From Anseranas semipalmata (lineage: Eukaryota; Chordata; Aves; Anseriformes; Anseranatidae): a stretch of DNA of 64,000 nucleotides. The notes beneath the pieces are model-generated. The model ran no database searches, was not told where the DNA came from, and worked only from the letters and a program-made list of their open reading frames with translations. The translations under genes were made by a program, and so were the position numbers. How positions within the stretch are numbered: the first letter of the stretch is position 1; each line of letters begins with the position of its first letter. Where the stretch lies: contig VXAA01005665.1 in NCBI GenBank assembly GCA_013399115.1, positions 589,813 to 653,812 of the forward strand, given 5' to 3'. Below are positions 12,771 to 26,022 of the stretch, piece after piece.

Positions 12771-13686
12771 ACCTTTGCGCAATATTTCCATTGCATTATG
12801 TTTTTTCATTTACTGTCTTTCTGTTAAATCCTTTGGAAGATGTAAATGTCTTTAATTTTTCTTCTTTAAGATTTCTCCTTTAAACTTGGAAGGATTTTGG
12901 GGACAGTCTTCCTGAAGTCATCTAGGTCCCCAACATACCTCTGAGCCCACCCTACGCTGAGTCACAAGACTGAGCAAAGTTATTCTTGGCATACTGTACC
13001 AGTTTATATCTGAAATGAGGGAGAGGTACAGTTTTCTCTGAGTGACTGATAGACCATTTTCAGCCTGATTAAGTAACACTGAAGCTTTTGTTTGATTTTC
13101 TTATTAGCACCCTGATTCACTGGGGTAGGTTTGGTTGTTAGTTCTGGAAGTTGTGAAACCAAGGATTATAGTTTTGTTTATGGTTTAAGTACACCCATGT
13201 TTTGGATGACACGAAAAAGGCCTTTGTGAAGTTAATGATTCATCCAGTGATTTCTGAATCAAACATCCTAGATAAGCACCAAAGCAATGACAGTTCTGAA
13301 GAATGAGAAAGTATTCATTCCATAATACTGCATATTAAAGTGCAGTTTGGGGGTTTATGTAGTGAGATTTCTGTTGATACTGCATCTTCAATGCAGAAAT
13401 TCAGCTTCATAATCTATGGCTCCTTGAAGAAGCATCTTTTATTTGGCATTCTAGTTCTGCGTTCAATTAACAGGCTGTTTCATCTGAAAGCCAGACAAAG
13501 CTACAGCATTCTTTCTGGAACCTGAAGGTTTGATGTGATATATTTGATCTGACCTCCATTCCCCATGCAGCATTATCCCTCTAAGACAAAGCAATTCAAA
13601 ATTACATGCATGTCAGAGAGACATTTCCCTGTTACAATAAAGTGCACATCTTAAAGCTTGCTGAGATACTATTTTGGCATTGTGGG

Positions 13687-13728
13687 AAAAAAAAAAAAAA
13701 AAAGAAAACAAAACAAAACAAAAAACAC
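13687..13728. repeat. Poly-A followed by (AAAAC)n
   Basis: Seventeen A, one G, then repeated AAAAC units. It is A-rich low-complexity DNA. It could be the tail of an unrecognised retroposed sequence, but no body is visible upstream. Confidence 0.8.
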
Positions 13729-14740
13729 TTTAGGCATCTGAAAGTAAAAAGGGATATTGAAGAGAAGAGAAAACTGTCTGCAAAATCACTGAGACATAAA
13801 CACTGCTGAAGCACTGAATGTTCAGTGTCTTAGACAATTCTTTTAATATAAACACAGAAACTGACATTTGAATTAACTGAGAAATTAGATAATTCTGACT
13901 TAAAAGGAGGAGAAGATTGAACAGACAGATGAAATCAGCTACAAAAGGGTGTTCTTCACCCATCAAAAGTAGAGAAGGAACTGAAGATTGAGGTCCCTGC
14001 CACAGATCATTGATGAACAGAACAACTCAGTGTCTTAGGAGTGTTCTGATTCTGAAAGTGCCCTACTATTACAGTTAATAGTTTAAAATGTTACTTTTTT
14101 CTTCATAAATTATGACTGACTCCTGCACAGTTGTCAGTTCTTGTCTAGTTCTACTGCAACCTCATTTCTTTAATTTTCCAGAAAGCATTCAGTACCTAGC
14201 AGGTATCCACCATGAGACTGAGTTATCAAACCTAGCTTTCTTTACTTTTCCATGAAAAGTGAAAAGAGTCTTGAAATGTGTGAAGGTAACTCAGTAAGCT
14301 GTTAACATTATCAGAATAATTACAAGAAACATCAGCATAAGAATCCAATTTCTTCTATGCATGGCAGAAGTAAGGAAAACTTAAATTCTCTGAGACATTT
14401 TAGTTGCTGCAGCTGTAATGACTCTTTGGTAGAAAGAGACTCGATTTTTACATTTGATAACTACGCAGAAAACAGTAATACAACTTCCAACTATTTTTTT
14501 TAAATTATTGGACTTTTAAAGTAGGTAAGAGAAGAAGCCGTGGGAAAAAACAGATAAGAACTTTTTCTTTATTCTGACTTGTGGGTTTATTGATTTTACT
14601 TTTATCTAAACATGTACTTTCTGTTGAAGCCAGAAAATCTTAACTTCCACACAATCTTAGGAACTGATGCAGTGATTCAAACAGTATTTTAGCACAAAAC
14701 AGAATAATTGTACCTTAATTCTTGGAAATGTTTGTTAGTT

Positions 14741-14765
14741 GTTTATTTATTTATTTATTTATTTT
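14741..14765. repeat. (TTTA)6 microsatellite
   Basis: About six clean TTTA units. Such tetranucleotide runs are usually length-polymorphic between individuals. Confidence 0.85.
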
Positions 14766-15137
14766 CTAGCATCATAGCAAGCACAGAAAATGTTTTTTTG
14801 CTTGGCACCTGCTTTGTATGCATCACATCTATGCATCTTTGTGATGTGTCATCTTTCTCCTCTTTGTCACAGGTGAATAAAGGACCTGGCCATAAGTTTA
14901 ACCTTAATATAAATATTTGTGCCAAAAGTCTGAGCTCTGTTTTCTGAGCACCAGAGCTAGTAGACAAAATACAGGTTTCTTGAAAAGCTAACTTTATTCT
15001 TCCCAAGCTGCATAGTGTCAGTGTTGTTTGCCTTCCTGACATTAAAGAGTGGTTAAGTTTTCCCCTACTTTTGTTAAAGATCGGTGTGATCATAAGAACA
15101 TAAAGGGCTTTGTTTTAAATTACTTCTAAAGTATTTT

Positions 15138-15168
15138 CAGGGCATATTATGTGTGTATATATGCCCTG
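15138..15168. repeat. Perfect 10-bp hairpin, 11-nt loop
   Basis: CAGGGCATAT at 15138-15147 is the exact reverse complement of ATATGCCCTG at 15159-15168, with the loop TATGTGTGTAT between them. Outward the pairing continues with a G-T wobble and two T-A pairs. The stem is too short for a typical microRNA precursor, and no terminator-like context applies in a vertebrate genome. Confidence 0.7.
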
Positions 15169-16977
15169 GAATATATGCCATTTGAGAATCTAGAGCTCCC
15201 ATGCTGAACCCATGTTCTATAGCTGGTAATGACATTTTACAGAAGGAATACAGAAAATGTTTGAGGAGATCAGTTTTAATAAGGTGATAGAAGATATGCA
15301 CAAATCACTGGGAAATAATTTGTCCAGGAAAGGAGCTGAAGCAGATGAGAGAAAAATTCAAAACCGTCACAGAATAAACCAAGTAATGCATTGCCTCTGA
15401 AAGCCTTCAGAAATTAGAATTTGAAATCTTGGATCATCTACGGATGCAGGAGGCTGCCTGCAGGTTTTTCTCAACAGAGAACAGTTGGAGGGGATTTGAT
15501 GTCTCTTCTTATAAGAAGGGATTACTACTTGGGGTGGAGTTGGGCCACTAGAGAGGAAGAATGCAGTGCTTAAGAAGCCCGATCAGAAACAGATTTATCT
15601 GTTACACTAAGAATTATTTTCAGCTGCTTTTACAAAAAGTATCTAAGAAGCTAGCTGTTACATATGAGATGCATAAGTTATCTAATGAAAACAATACGTA
15701 TAATAACAACTCAGGCTTCTTCAACCCTTGATTTCTCACAAAATAGATGAGAGCATTTCTATCTTTGACACTGAGCAGTTTTACCAACAGCAAGAATACA
15801 AACAGTTTTGAATTTTTGCTGTGTTGACCTTCTGTCAAGTCAAAACAACTCTGGTGCATCATCAGGCCTAATGTGTCCAGTGAAATTAACATAGTATACT
15901 TACTCTCAGCAGGTCTGAATGTGGTACATTAAATTTAATTAGAAAATAAAATGTGAAGACAAATTCTTCCTGATGTAAAGTAAACTAACCACAGTAATGA
16001 AGAACTGACATCTTATGCCCCACATACAAGTCACAGAGGATCACAAAGAGAAATCCTCCTAAAAATAAAACTAATAAAAGACAGTGCTATAGAATATAAG
16101 AAAGAGCTAAGAAACAACGAAAGAGCAGTGTGCATCCTTCCCAACAGGAAGAAGACGATTCCTGCAGATCTCCCATTACATCTCAAAACATAATTCTTCA
16201 ACAAGAAACATACTTTGAAAATTCCACAGAGGATGTTTCTGGCAGAAAGAATATCTAAGATCAAAGTTTTGTCATCATAACTGAGCCTAAGGATATAGAT
16301 AAGAATCTGCTGGTAACACACACAATTAGAAACAACCTGAAGGTAAAGCAAGCCACTATATTTTGTTACAGGTGTTGCTCTAGCTATTCATGCCTGGCAA
16401 AAGAAACTGGAACGCTCAGTAAATATTTGTAGATGACAGCCACGGTTTCCTACATTGTCTCTGGTCATCCTGAAAGTCTTACTGTGCTGAAAATATCTAA
16501 AACCTCTGGATCCATGTAGTATAAAACAGATTTCTGGAAAAAAAAAAATCTAGATGGATGGTTCTTAGAATTAGCAATAACTGGACTTTGATTTCAATGA
16601 TAACGAAAGATTACAATACATATAAATGGTGTTACCAGCATAACTAGTTTCAACATTATACCACCTGAAAAGGCAGCATTATTAAATCAACTATATAGAC
16701 CCAAGGTGTGGCTTCCACAACCCTGACCACTACTGCAACTTCCAGATACTAGAAAAGAACATGCTTTCTATATTTAAGACTGAAAAAGCAACTTTTTCAC
16801 CTAGTTGATGACTTATGCTTTGACTTGACCTAAATTTGAATATCTCCATGATGTACAGTTGTATTTTTTTCTCTGCATGATATGTGCATAGAGTTCAGAG
16901 AAAAAAATAACAATTTTGAAGAGAAGACAATGATGAGTTTTTTAATTTATGTTAATAGCTGGGCCATTGTAAAAGAT

Positions 16978-17050
16978 TATAGAATCATAGAATCATTTAG
17001 GTTGGAAAAGGCCTCTAAGATCATCAAGTCCAACCATTATGGCACTAGGG
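16978..17050 (-). mobile_element. CR1 3' tail, minus strand, about 70 bp
   Basis: The plus strand reads TATAGAATCATAGAATCATT, followed by TAGGTTGGAAAAGGCCTC and ATCATCAAGTCCAACCATTA. This is the reverse complement of the extreme 3' end of a CR1. The rest of the element is missing, so this is a strongly 5'-truncated insertion. Its tail variant (GGTTGGAAAAGGCCTC) resembles the one at 26503-26748 more than that of the long copy at 5950, suggesting a different subfamily. It lies inside a 128-codon plus frame (16882-17268) that is therefore not a gene. Confidence 0.9.
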
Positions 17051-20000
17051 AAAATGTTGCCATTTTTCAAAATAAAATTCCACAGAACAATGTATTTTTA
17101 TCAAAACTCAAATTTTCCATGGGAGAAAGCAAGTTTAGAAATCTTTTCTCCCTGTCTTTCAAAGAGATATTCAAAATTATTTTCCCTTTGATATATCAAA
17201 ATTTGGCTTTTAATACACCTTTTAAAGTGTATTATCGTGTTTCTTGTGGGAAAAAAAGTCATTTTTGAGACTTTAAATTTGGATCCTGAAGGGACCGAGT
17301 GGAAGGTAGCTGCATTGGAAATAATCATTAAATCTAAGACTTTCTGAGGAATTGAAAGGAGCTATGCAAGTAGCTCCAAATGAAGTTAGAATTTGGAAGC
17401 TTTGGAACTGACACCTTACAAAGAGCCTGAGTCCAAAAGGGAAGCAGGAATCATGAAGCTCCTTTCTTAAATTGTATTAATTTAAATACAGAGGCATCTC
17501 TGGGAAGAGCAAATACTTCAAACTAATTTCATAGAGCTGTATCAAAGAAGGCTACTTTCAGATAGATTAATTTAGGGATATAATATCACCAGAAACACTA
17601 TTGGTAAATCAGTGATACTGGCAATTAGGTCTCCTGGCTGTTTTCACAGTTCACTACCTTTTGAACATCTGCAATACGTGAGTCTCCTCACCAGAATGAC
17701 TTTCACTGTTCTGCACATTACTGATCAGAATGATACCAATTGTGGGATGAAACAGTGTCTAAGGGGATATAAACGAGATATTGCAGAGAAACTCAAGAAG
17801 ATGTTGCTATAGCTCTGTTACTAAACAAATGACATTAGCATACAGAGTAAGAGCATTATAATATCTTTTGTTTTTCAAGCTTATGCTACATGAAAGTTTC
17901 TTACTATGCTGAGATTATGTATCTACAGGATTTAAGCTTGATGCAGACTTGCAAGATCTTAAGAAAAATTGCTTTAGCTTTATGCTGTCACTGTTGGATG
18001 CAAAACATTGTTTACTCAGCTAAGTAGATATATCTTACATACCCATCCAGACCCCAACATGGGTACAAGATGGTCTTCTTGTCTGTTTTGTTTATATGTT
18101 TCTTTGTTTCAGTATTGAGTCCAATTTCAATTATACATACTGTCTTAATACCACTGAAATGAATGTTTGCAATAACAGACACAATTATAGCAACGTATTA
18201 AGAGAGGGAGTTGTTTCAGAGCAAAAGTCACTACTTCTTAACAATGTCTAGCTGACTATGCTGGTTACTGGATTGAGCTTTTATTGATACCTCCTTCTTA
18301 AATGGATCTCTCCTTAGCATTGGATTTTAAAACAGGGCCATCTATGAAAATAATAATATCCAAGAAAATAGTTTAGTCATTAATGACAGAAATATTAACT
18401 GTCCAGAAAGGATTTTACGGGTTGCTGATTTATTCCAAAGTAAAGAGCCGGTATTTCCAAAATATCTGAAGACGTGGTACATTTCATGCTGTTTCACAGA
18501 ACTTACGTAAGTAAAGAGTACAATACAGCTTGTATGTGCCACATATCCTGCTTTTTGTCATTAGACCTTTCCTGTGAAAGTCCACGATTGTAGCAAATTA
18601 GTGTCTTGGAAACATTTCCTTCAAAACAGATCATCCTCTGTTCACACAAAGATCCACATAATGTGAAAGAATTAAAACTTTAATACATAAATCTTTTTCT
18701 TATCTGTATTTAATACATTCTTACCAACTTCTGAAATTCAGTTGTTTTCATGATTGGTTTGGTACTACGACCTGATCATTCTGGTTTTGCACTTCTAGCT
18801 GACCAAATTCTCTCTAGACAGCACATATCGAGAGATTTTATTTGAAACATCTGCCAATTTTACAGAAATGTGAGTGCTATTTCAAAAAATGTTTGACCAT
18901 GATAGCTGGACTAAAGGTAAAAATAGTAGGAAAAGGTGAAAAACTTCTCCTTCAAAAATTAGTACTTCATAAATAATCAAACATTTTATTGGCCAGCCAA
19001 ATAGTCAAAAAATAAAGTTTGTCTCCCTTAAAATTCATAGTGAATTATCAGTGGTAGGGAGATAGTTCCAGTTGAGTCATTCATAAGCTGTTTTAAAACT
19101 TTGTTCAAATGACAGCTACAAAAAGTATTGCAATAAATAATGTGCTCAGATGAAATGCATTGCCCCCGTTGCTACTGTTTTGTTTATATTTGCCTTTCTT
19201 TTAGTCTAAAAGGCCCAATAACATTTGAGTTCTTCCATACGAAGAAATAAATTCAACACATTAGGCCTAGGTAACAAATAGCACAGGATAAGGTAACAGT
19301 GATTATTGCCTGTCGGATGAAAATACAATAAGATGCCTGCAGCTAGAATAATAAATGGTTGAACAGCCCAGGCCTCCGTTAAACAAATAACCAGAAAAAC
19401 TGCCAGCACAGGTAAGAAAATTTTTATTAAGAGTGTAGCAAAATAAAGATCAGTGGACAGGTATGCAACATTGCTTTCCTGGTATCTCCAAAATAGTTGG
19501 CAAAAATGTATTGAAAGACAAGAGTAGTGTAGAGGAAGAGGAAACAAATGATTAATACATAATATTCAGAAACATTCAGTAGCAAAATGAAATTTTGGAA
19601 AAAAATGAAAGGGGAAGTGAAATGCATCTTTTGTCCAACTATTGAACACATGCTAAGAGAAAATATAATAACTGTGCAAACTACAGTTTATTTTTAACCT
19701 CAAGTTCGTGAAAGGGGGAGAAGATCCTACTGCGTGATAAAAGTGCACGCTAGGAAAAAAGTTAACAATCAATCTTCAGTAATAGTTTTCATGGACTACA
19801 ACTGAGAAACTGCCACCTGATTTGCAGAATGTGTTAAAAATCTCATAGTGCCCTTCAGACAGGGTACAGACCTTAAAAAATAGGATTGAAATCTTTGAGC
19901 ATTTCTGGAAATGGGCAGAAGGAGGAGCACCATACGGACGGATTGATGAAAACACAGGTCTTTCCTTTTGGTCCTTCATGTGTATGCTTCCATGTCAAGC

Positions 20001-21610
20001 ATATACTTTCATTACAAATTGTATTTCAGCCTTGACTCTTTCTATCCAATATGTAGTTAATCAGTAGATGACATCCGTTTTAGGGAGGAGTAAACAAATG
20101 AGCAACCACAGAGGTAAGCTATGAATTTTGATTTATGAAGGACAGTGGTCATTTCAAGATAAGTAATTTTGCATGAGTATGTATCTTGAGTTGCTCTGTG
20201 CATCTTAATGTTCCGAAACTACAGAAAAGGCATATGTGGTGTTGCTTTTTTTCTTGTTGAATTACCTACCTTGGTGATGACAAACCGATTATTACAGATT
20301 TGGGTTCTTTATGTAGAAACCATAAAGTGTTTTTCAAGACAACTGTTAAATACTTAATGAGGACAACTTAAAATGTCTATCACAATATTAAGAATAAAGA
20401 AACAGCAAAATAAACTAGCACTGAAATATAAAATGAAAGATTATACAAAAAACTGGCATTATTCATTTGAAAGCCTACAATGATATTATTTAGACTATGT
20501 TTCTTCTTGAGTTATTAAAGAAAGTGGTTCAAACTTCATAGAAAAATGAAATGTCATACTTCAAGACCACACCAGCTCTTATAATGACTTTTTTCTGGCC
20601 ATCTACATTTCACTGTTTATGCCTCTCTGGGGTGCTGCCTCAAGGTCAAAGTACTGCAAATTCATACTCACTTCACTGCCAGTTTTGCTCTTCCAAGCAG
20701 TTTCAGAGTAAGCTCCAGTTCTATTTACAATTTGTCTCTTGTGGGAAGGATGTTGGTTGTCATTTTTTTCAGCACTGTGATGTGGAATAGATATGTGCTG
20801 TCATGCTTCTGAGAGATTTGAGGAAAGCAAGCAACTGATTTCCAAACCAGACTTGGGCATTTATTACATAGCAACATGAAAGTCATAGGAAGAATAAAGA
20901 AAAAAAATGGAAATTACGAGATGTCCCATATTTTGAATATTGTCCTTCAAAAATGTTGGAAATTCAGCACTCTTTTCACAAAGAACTGTCTGTTTTCCAG
21001 CAAATGAATCTGTGTTAGCATTAAGGATTACTTGCTTGTTTTATTTAGTATTTATTTGGGGCAGGCACTTTTTTGCTTATCTGTTTGTTCATTTTTTAAA
21101 TAACTTTTTCTCAGAGCATTTTTCATTTATTAGCTACTTTAAACTTTGGATTCATAAGCATAGAGTGGTCAGACTTTCTCTTCCGCTTTATTCTACCAAT
21201 ACAGACTCTTTTAGCTTAAGATTTTGCTCTTAAATGACCTGTTCCTGTCTTATCCAAAGAGATGGCACAAACAAGACTTCTTAATGAATACAAAATTCAC
21301 AGAAATTACACGAGTGCTGTCCAAATGTTCATTCAAACAGATAGAAAAATGATCATTCTCTGAGGATAATAACAGCTGTCTTTTGTCTTCTCTGTCAGAT
21401 AATGAAATGACTCCAGAAGAAACAGTATCAGGAAAAATAAATAAAAAAATAAAACAAACAAACAAATACTGAGCTCTGTTTCTTTTCTACTGATTCATTT
21501 TCGTAGTGCAGCCCTATGTGTTTTTTTGTTTGTTTGTTTTAACACTTCTGGACAGAATTTACTCCAAATCATGGCACCTATGAAGATAATAAAGGATTAA
21601 AAAGCACTTT
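17051..21610. other. AT-rich noncoding DNA
   Basis: No gene or RNA is recognised. Several 60-113-codon frames at 18.3-20.0 kb on the minus strand are hydrophobic but have no motif, and stop codons interrupt every frame around them. The 113-codon frame at 19206-19547 is Leu/Phe/Tyr-rich as expected of AT-rich noise. Confidence 0.55.
21451..21540. repeat. Inverted (AAAC)n / (GTTT)n pair
   Basis: An AAACAAACAAACAAA run at about 21452-21466 is answered by TTTGTTTGTTTGTTTT at about 21525-21540, roughly 60 bp downstream. The arms can pair over about 15 bp. Both are simple-sequence runs, so the pairing may be coincidental. Confidence 0.6.
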
Positions 21611-21722
21611 AGAGTCTTGATGGGCAGCAAGCTTACCATGAACCAGCAGCATGCCCTGGCAGCAAAAACAGCCTACAGCACCCTAAGCTGCATTAACAGG
21701 AGCATAGCCAGTAGAGTGCCAT
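21611..21722 (+). mobile_element. CR1 internal fragment (RT thumb region), plus strand
   Basis: The translated plus strand reads MNQQHALAAKTAYSTLSCIN followed by RSIASR. This lines up with the CR1 ORF2 block that in the 5950 copy reads [20 protein letters not shown] and RSMTSR. The fragment stops just after the SR position, where the coding sequence diverges, so only about 110 bp remain. It lacks the 3' tail, so it was cut at both ends after insertion. The surrounding 126-codon frame (21617-21997) is an accidental extension of the relic. Confidence 0.8.
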
Positions 21723-22419
21723 GTGAAAGACAGCATTTATTGTATTTGGAGAAAGAGGAACATTGTCAATGGAACAAAACAGTGAGTTTTACCAGCAGTG
21801 TTTTCTCAAAAAGCTTACCTAAACTAAATTGCTCTTGTCTTGTAAAGGACGCTTTGCCATGTATCATGTCCTGGAACCCTGTTTTGCTTCTTTTATATGA
21901 TGAAACTTCTATGGTTGTTGATGACATTGTAGTTCCACAGTTAAATGAGAAGTCACATTTACACAGCAATTCTCGTGCATGTCCTTTAACCAACTGATCA
22001 TGAACAAGAGCCATTATGATAAAAAATGCAGCCAATTCTACTGATAGCATACAATAGGCAACAAGAAGTGTTTGGCGTATTACATCTAAATGACTTTTGA
22101 ATTAACTAGATGAGCTTGGATACAACTAGAACAGAAATTCTGAATAGGTTTTGGAATTTGTATAGTTATTTTTCAAAAAAAAAAAACTATCATTTACTTA
22201 TTTTTCAACAATATGATTACAAAAAAAAAAAAAACTGAACTGATAAGATAGAAAGCCTTTACCATAAGATTAAAGATTCAAATAGCAATACTACCTTGCT
22301 CTGGTTTTCATCACTGGATTTTTCAGATAGGAAAAATGACAGAGGCAAAAGTCTCTACACAGGCCAACGGTGAACTCAAGAGCCATAGCCTAATCTCTTC
22401 ACCAAATATTAAGATGCTA

Positions 22420-22480
22420 GGGGAAGAAGGGGGGGAAGAGGGGGAATGGGGGGAAGGTGAAAAAAAGGAAAAGGAAGAGT
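22420..22480 (+). repeat. Polypurine tract with G-quadruplex motif
   Basis: Four G runs of 4, 7, 5 and 6 bases (22420-22423, 22429-22435, 22440-22444, 22448-22453) are separated by loops of 5, 4 and 3 bases. This satisfies the usual G3+N1-7 quadruplex rule. The tract continues as pure purine (GAAAAAAAGGAAAAGGAAGAG) to about 22478, so it could also form triplex DNA. Such tracts occur by chance expansion of GGGGAA units. There is no adjacent promoter feature. Confidence 0.75.
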
Positions 22481-22770
22481 CACTGCCACTGAAATGAAAG
22501 GTGAAATATGACAGAAAATAATCTGGCCATTATGAAACGTCATGACAGCAAAGATGTATGAAATATTGTCACATATGAAGGCATATCATTAAATATGTTT
22601 GGGCTGCATACAGTGAAAAAAAAACTGTAATTTCCATTTCAGAAATGCCAGTATAAATTCTTTTTCTTTTCTGTGTTACCAGTTTACAAATCTCATTTTC
22701 TCAACCTGTTTCTCTTTCTAGTCTTGTTTTGGAAGTCAGAATGTAACCACAGTGACAAACTCAACACACT

Positions 22771-22806
22771 TTTTTTAAAAAAATATATATATATATATTT
22801 TTTTTA
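22771..22806. repeat. T/A block with (TA)n core
   Basis: A T run, an A run, eight TA units (about 22783-22798) and another T run form a nearly self-complementary AT block. It is low-complexity DNA prone to slippage and cruciform extrusion. Confidence 0.8.
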
Positions 22807-24282
22807 GCAAAGAATGCTAAGCAAGTGCTTAGCTTGAAAAATTATTGGAAATTGTCTCATTCTTCCTGGGAAATGGTTTTAAGGATTACATTCAGGACTG
22901 ACTTGTGCCTCCCAGTAGGTACATATGGAATGATTTCATACACAAATACCAGATTTGCATACACAGATGCAGTTGTGTGCATGTCTGCATTGCCTGCAAG
23001 CTCAGATCAGCCTCCTGTTTTTGAAAAATTGTCATTGTAAGTTTTGCACCCGATTGCACCTTTCCTATTTCTGCTGTGCAGTACCTTATTCCAGAATTAG
23101 TTTTCATAGACCAGTGTATATTGAACAGGTGCAGTGATGATGTAACTGCTTCTTTGCTCATTTGAATTTCTTTCTTAAAAATAGAGATTATTTCATGTGA
23201 GCAATGAAATGCTTTGCTCACTTGAATAACTGATACCATGAACTAACCCCTTATTCTAAGAGTGTAGAATGGAATATTATTCGTGGAATCAGCTGTCAGC
23301 AACTCATGGCCCAGGGGACTCAAAGGAGGCTCTGGAAAAACTACTCACAAGCTATTATTTTATAGTAGTATAAGAAGATTGCTTCCAATCCACACCATTA
23401 CAAATCCCAGTGCTTTTTGACCTCTCTCTCCCATGTCAACTCAGCTGTTCTGATCAGTAAGTTTCAGGGGGTATACAGTGTTGGCTTGTCCATCCTCTTG
23501 CAGATGGGAGAAAGAATGACTGCATGACATGTACTTATCCCAGCATGATGGGGTCTGGAGTTGAAGTAGTCCAGGCACAGTCAGGTAAGGAAGATTCTTA
23601 TTCTCCCCTCTCCCATTCTGCAGATGATCAAGCCAAATCAGGAACAAACTCCATTTTATTTCTCTTTCTGCAAAGGGAAACCTCTTAGAATACTTGGCTT
23701 CAAATACCTATATTTTTATCCTGTTATATTAATTTCAACAGTCTTCCCTTTTTGCTTTACCCTTGCACTTCCTTTATTTTTCAGTCTCTTAAATAATAAA
23801 CACTATACCATAACACAAGGTAAGCTATAAATGCCCATACACGCATGATCAGCTATTATCTTTCTAAGCTAAAAACAGGTTATGGTACTAAATAAAAAGT
23901 TATGTTATAACCGTTTCAGGCAAGTAAAGACATTGGGCATTAGAAAATATGATGGACAGGGATTGAACCTTTCAGCTGAATGAGCAGGATAAATGATAAC
24001 AAGCTTTAGAGATAGCAAGTCTAAACAACAGGCTTTGCTAAGGAAAAACCCTCTGAACATTGTATGTCTGCAATGCACAAAGCCACAGAACAGATTATCC
24101 AGGAGTATAACAAAGATGAAATTAGCATTAGTATCTCCAGAGCTTACAAACAACATTACAAAAAAAAATCACAGATAAGGTATTTCTGCCTGCATATAAA
24201 CAAGCAATGTTAAACCACCCCTTTCTTAATTTGGAAGTTAAGATTTATTTGTAAAAGCTGTGTGGATTAAATAAAGATAGAA

Positions 24283-24302
24283 TCCATGTCCATGGACATG
24301 GA
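24283..24302. repeat. 20-bp perfect palindrome
   Basis: TCCATGTCCATGGACATGGA is identical to its reverse complement and is built from nested CCATG units around a central CCATGG. The flanking bases no longer pair. It could be a symmetric site for a homodimeric factor or simply a chance palindrome; I recognise no standard factor motif. Confidence 0.8.
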
Positions 24303-24861
24303 AAGACTACTATGCATATTACATTCAAAATGAGGAAGAATTTGGTTAATGAAATGGTAAGAACAAACATCAAAGCTTATGTTTGTTCTTTTAAGAAACG
24401 TGCACCAATAACTACACAGTATAACACATGTATCCAAACCTTCTGAATCATGAAATAGTCTTTGGTGGTTAACCCATCCTTCCTTGTGGGATGGTATTTT
24501 TTAAAAATAGATCCTGTTGATTCTGTGTTATGATGGCATTTCAAATAAACTAACTCAAAATTAAATGAAAACAGCTTTAACCAGGCCAGTCTTCTAATGC
24601 CTGTTTTGTAGCCCATGTTAAATCTTTGTCTTTGTAAACAAATGTCCACATTGGCAAAATGTATGACCCATTTGTCTCTTCATTGATGAAGCCAAAGACT
24701 GCAGGGCAATTTATGTTTAGAGACATTCAGTACTTTGGCTTCACCACCAAATGTGCAAGTTGATTAAAACTTGACAGTTATACATAGATAAACCACAGGT
24801 CTTGAGATATAGATCTGGTTACCCCAGAGCAGAGCTGAGAGTCAGTGGTAGAGTGGTGTGC

Positions 24862-24893
24862 AAAAAAAAAAAAAAAAAGAAAGAAAGAAAATA
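24862..24893. repeat. Poly-A followed by (GAAA)n
   Basis: Seventeen A are followed by about three GAAA units. No retroposon body was recognised on the upstream side. Confidence 0.85.
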
Positions 24894-26022
24894 AAATGTC
24901 ATTACCTGAGTTCCGTCTACTAATTAAATAGAGAATTATGCTTTCCACAGCTGTTGGTCTAGTGCCTTTCAATAGAACAATCAGCTCACGTCTTGTAAAA
25001 AGAAACACCTACCTTCACAAAATATAACATCTACCTTCAGGAAAAATTGATTAAAATATAGATAGAAATGTAGCTGTCCCTTTGTATTATTATTGACATA
25101 GCCCTTCAATGAAAATAAACCTCAAGATTATCTGCAGAAGATTGACTTTGGCTCTGATTTTTCAAAAACAATTAACAGTTGTCAGATAAAAATTCCATTT
25201 TTTCTTTCTTTTAATTAAAATCTGATTTCTTAGGTATGAGGTGGCATTTAAAGTTTTGCTTTTCATCTAGTGTATTAACATTAACAGGTAAGGAATATTT
25301 CAAAATAGAAGAATGATTGGCACTGGAAAATACTTGTTGCTTAGTCATTCTCTTTCCTATTTGCTAGACTATCTCAATGTGATATGATCAAATATTCTCT
25401 TTAGACTTTTCAGCTGACGTCAAATCATGTTTGTAAATGCTTTCCATTTCAACCCTGTAAATCCAAATCAGAGAAGATATAGGGATAAACAACATGAGGA
25501 AATATAACAACACTCTCAAGACACTAAATGACAGCAGGATAAAAGCTCTTGGAACATTAACTACTCTTCTCCAACCCAGCAGGAATTTTTTTAAGGGGCT
25601 CCTAAAAACATACATCTTGAGAACTTGTCTGATTGAATTTCTAGTCTTTTATCCCACAAAAATCTTAACAAAGGGGATCATTTTCCAAAGCACAACAGAG
25701 AATTGAGGACCAGACACCAAGCTATCGTTTGGACCCTGCAGAAGTCTTATGTTAACATTTCCCAAAAACCTGCTTCGTAAGAGGTTTTAGCTTACCACAT
25801 AACATCTCTAAGCTGGAAAGAGTTATCTTTGTGCTAAATTTCAGGAATTTCATTCTTATTTGAAAACACTGTTTGTAAGTTTCTAGTCATATACCCTCTC
25901 TACATCAAATCAAACAGTAATAGTTATTATTTGTAGGAGCTCCCCAGTTATTTGTCAAAAATAAAAATCTGAAAATGATTACAGAAAGGTCATAGCTGAA
26001 AGTTTGTCAACAGAAGCCAGAA

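Larger units (their letters stand above)
9261..16977. other. Long noncoding stretch with simple repeats
   Basis: Nearly 8 kb without a believable coding region. It holds a poly-A run (9483-9499), a block at about 9950-10560 that looks more constrained than its surroundings, and the low-complexity repeats and small hairpin listed separately. A poly-T run lies at about 11080-11091. The 79- and 112-codon frames around 14.7-15.1 kb carry no recognisable domain. Confidence 0.55.

Noticed and set aside
12686..12883. 65-codon hydrophobic frame resembling a membrane protein
   Set aside because: It is the translation of a TTTTA/TTATT microsatellite, which produces Phe, Ile and Leu automatically.
16882..17268. 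128-codon plus-strand frame
   Set aside because: It contains a CR1 3' tail read antisense at 16978-17050; the remainder is AT-rich and motif-free.
21617..21997. 126-codon plus-strand frame as a gene
   Set aside because: Its first 35 codons are a CR1 ORF2 relic and the rest is accidental extension into unrelated DNA.
23584..23623. Good splice donor (CAGGTAAGG) followed by a pyrimidine tract and CAG acceptor
   Set aside because: The implied intron is only about 39 nt, below the vertebrate minimum, and no coding exon is visible on either side.
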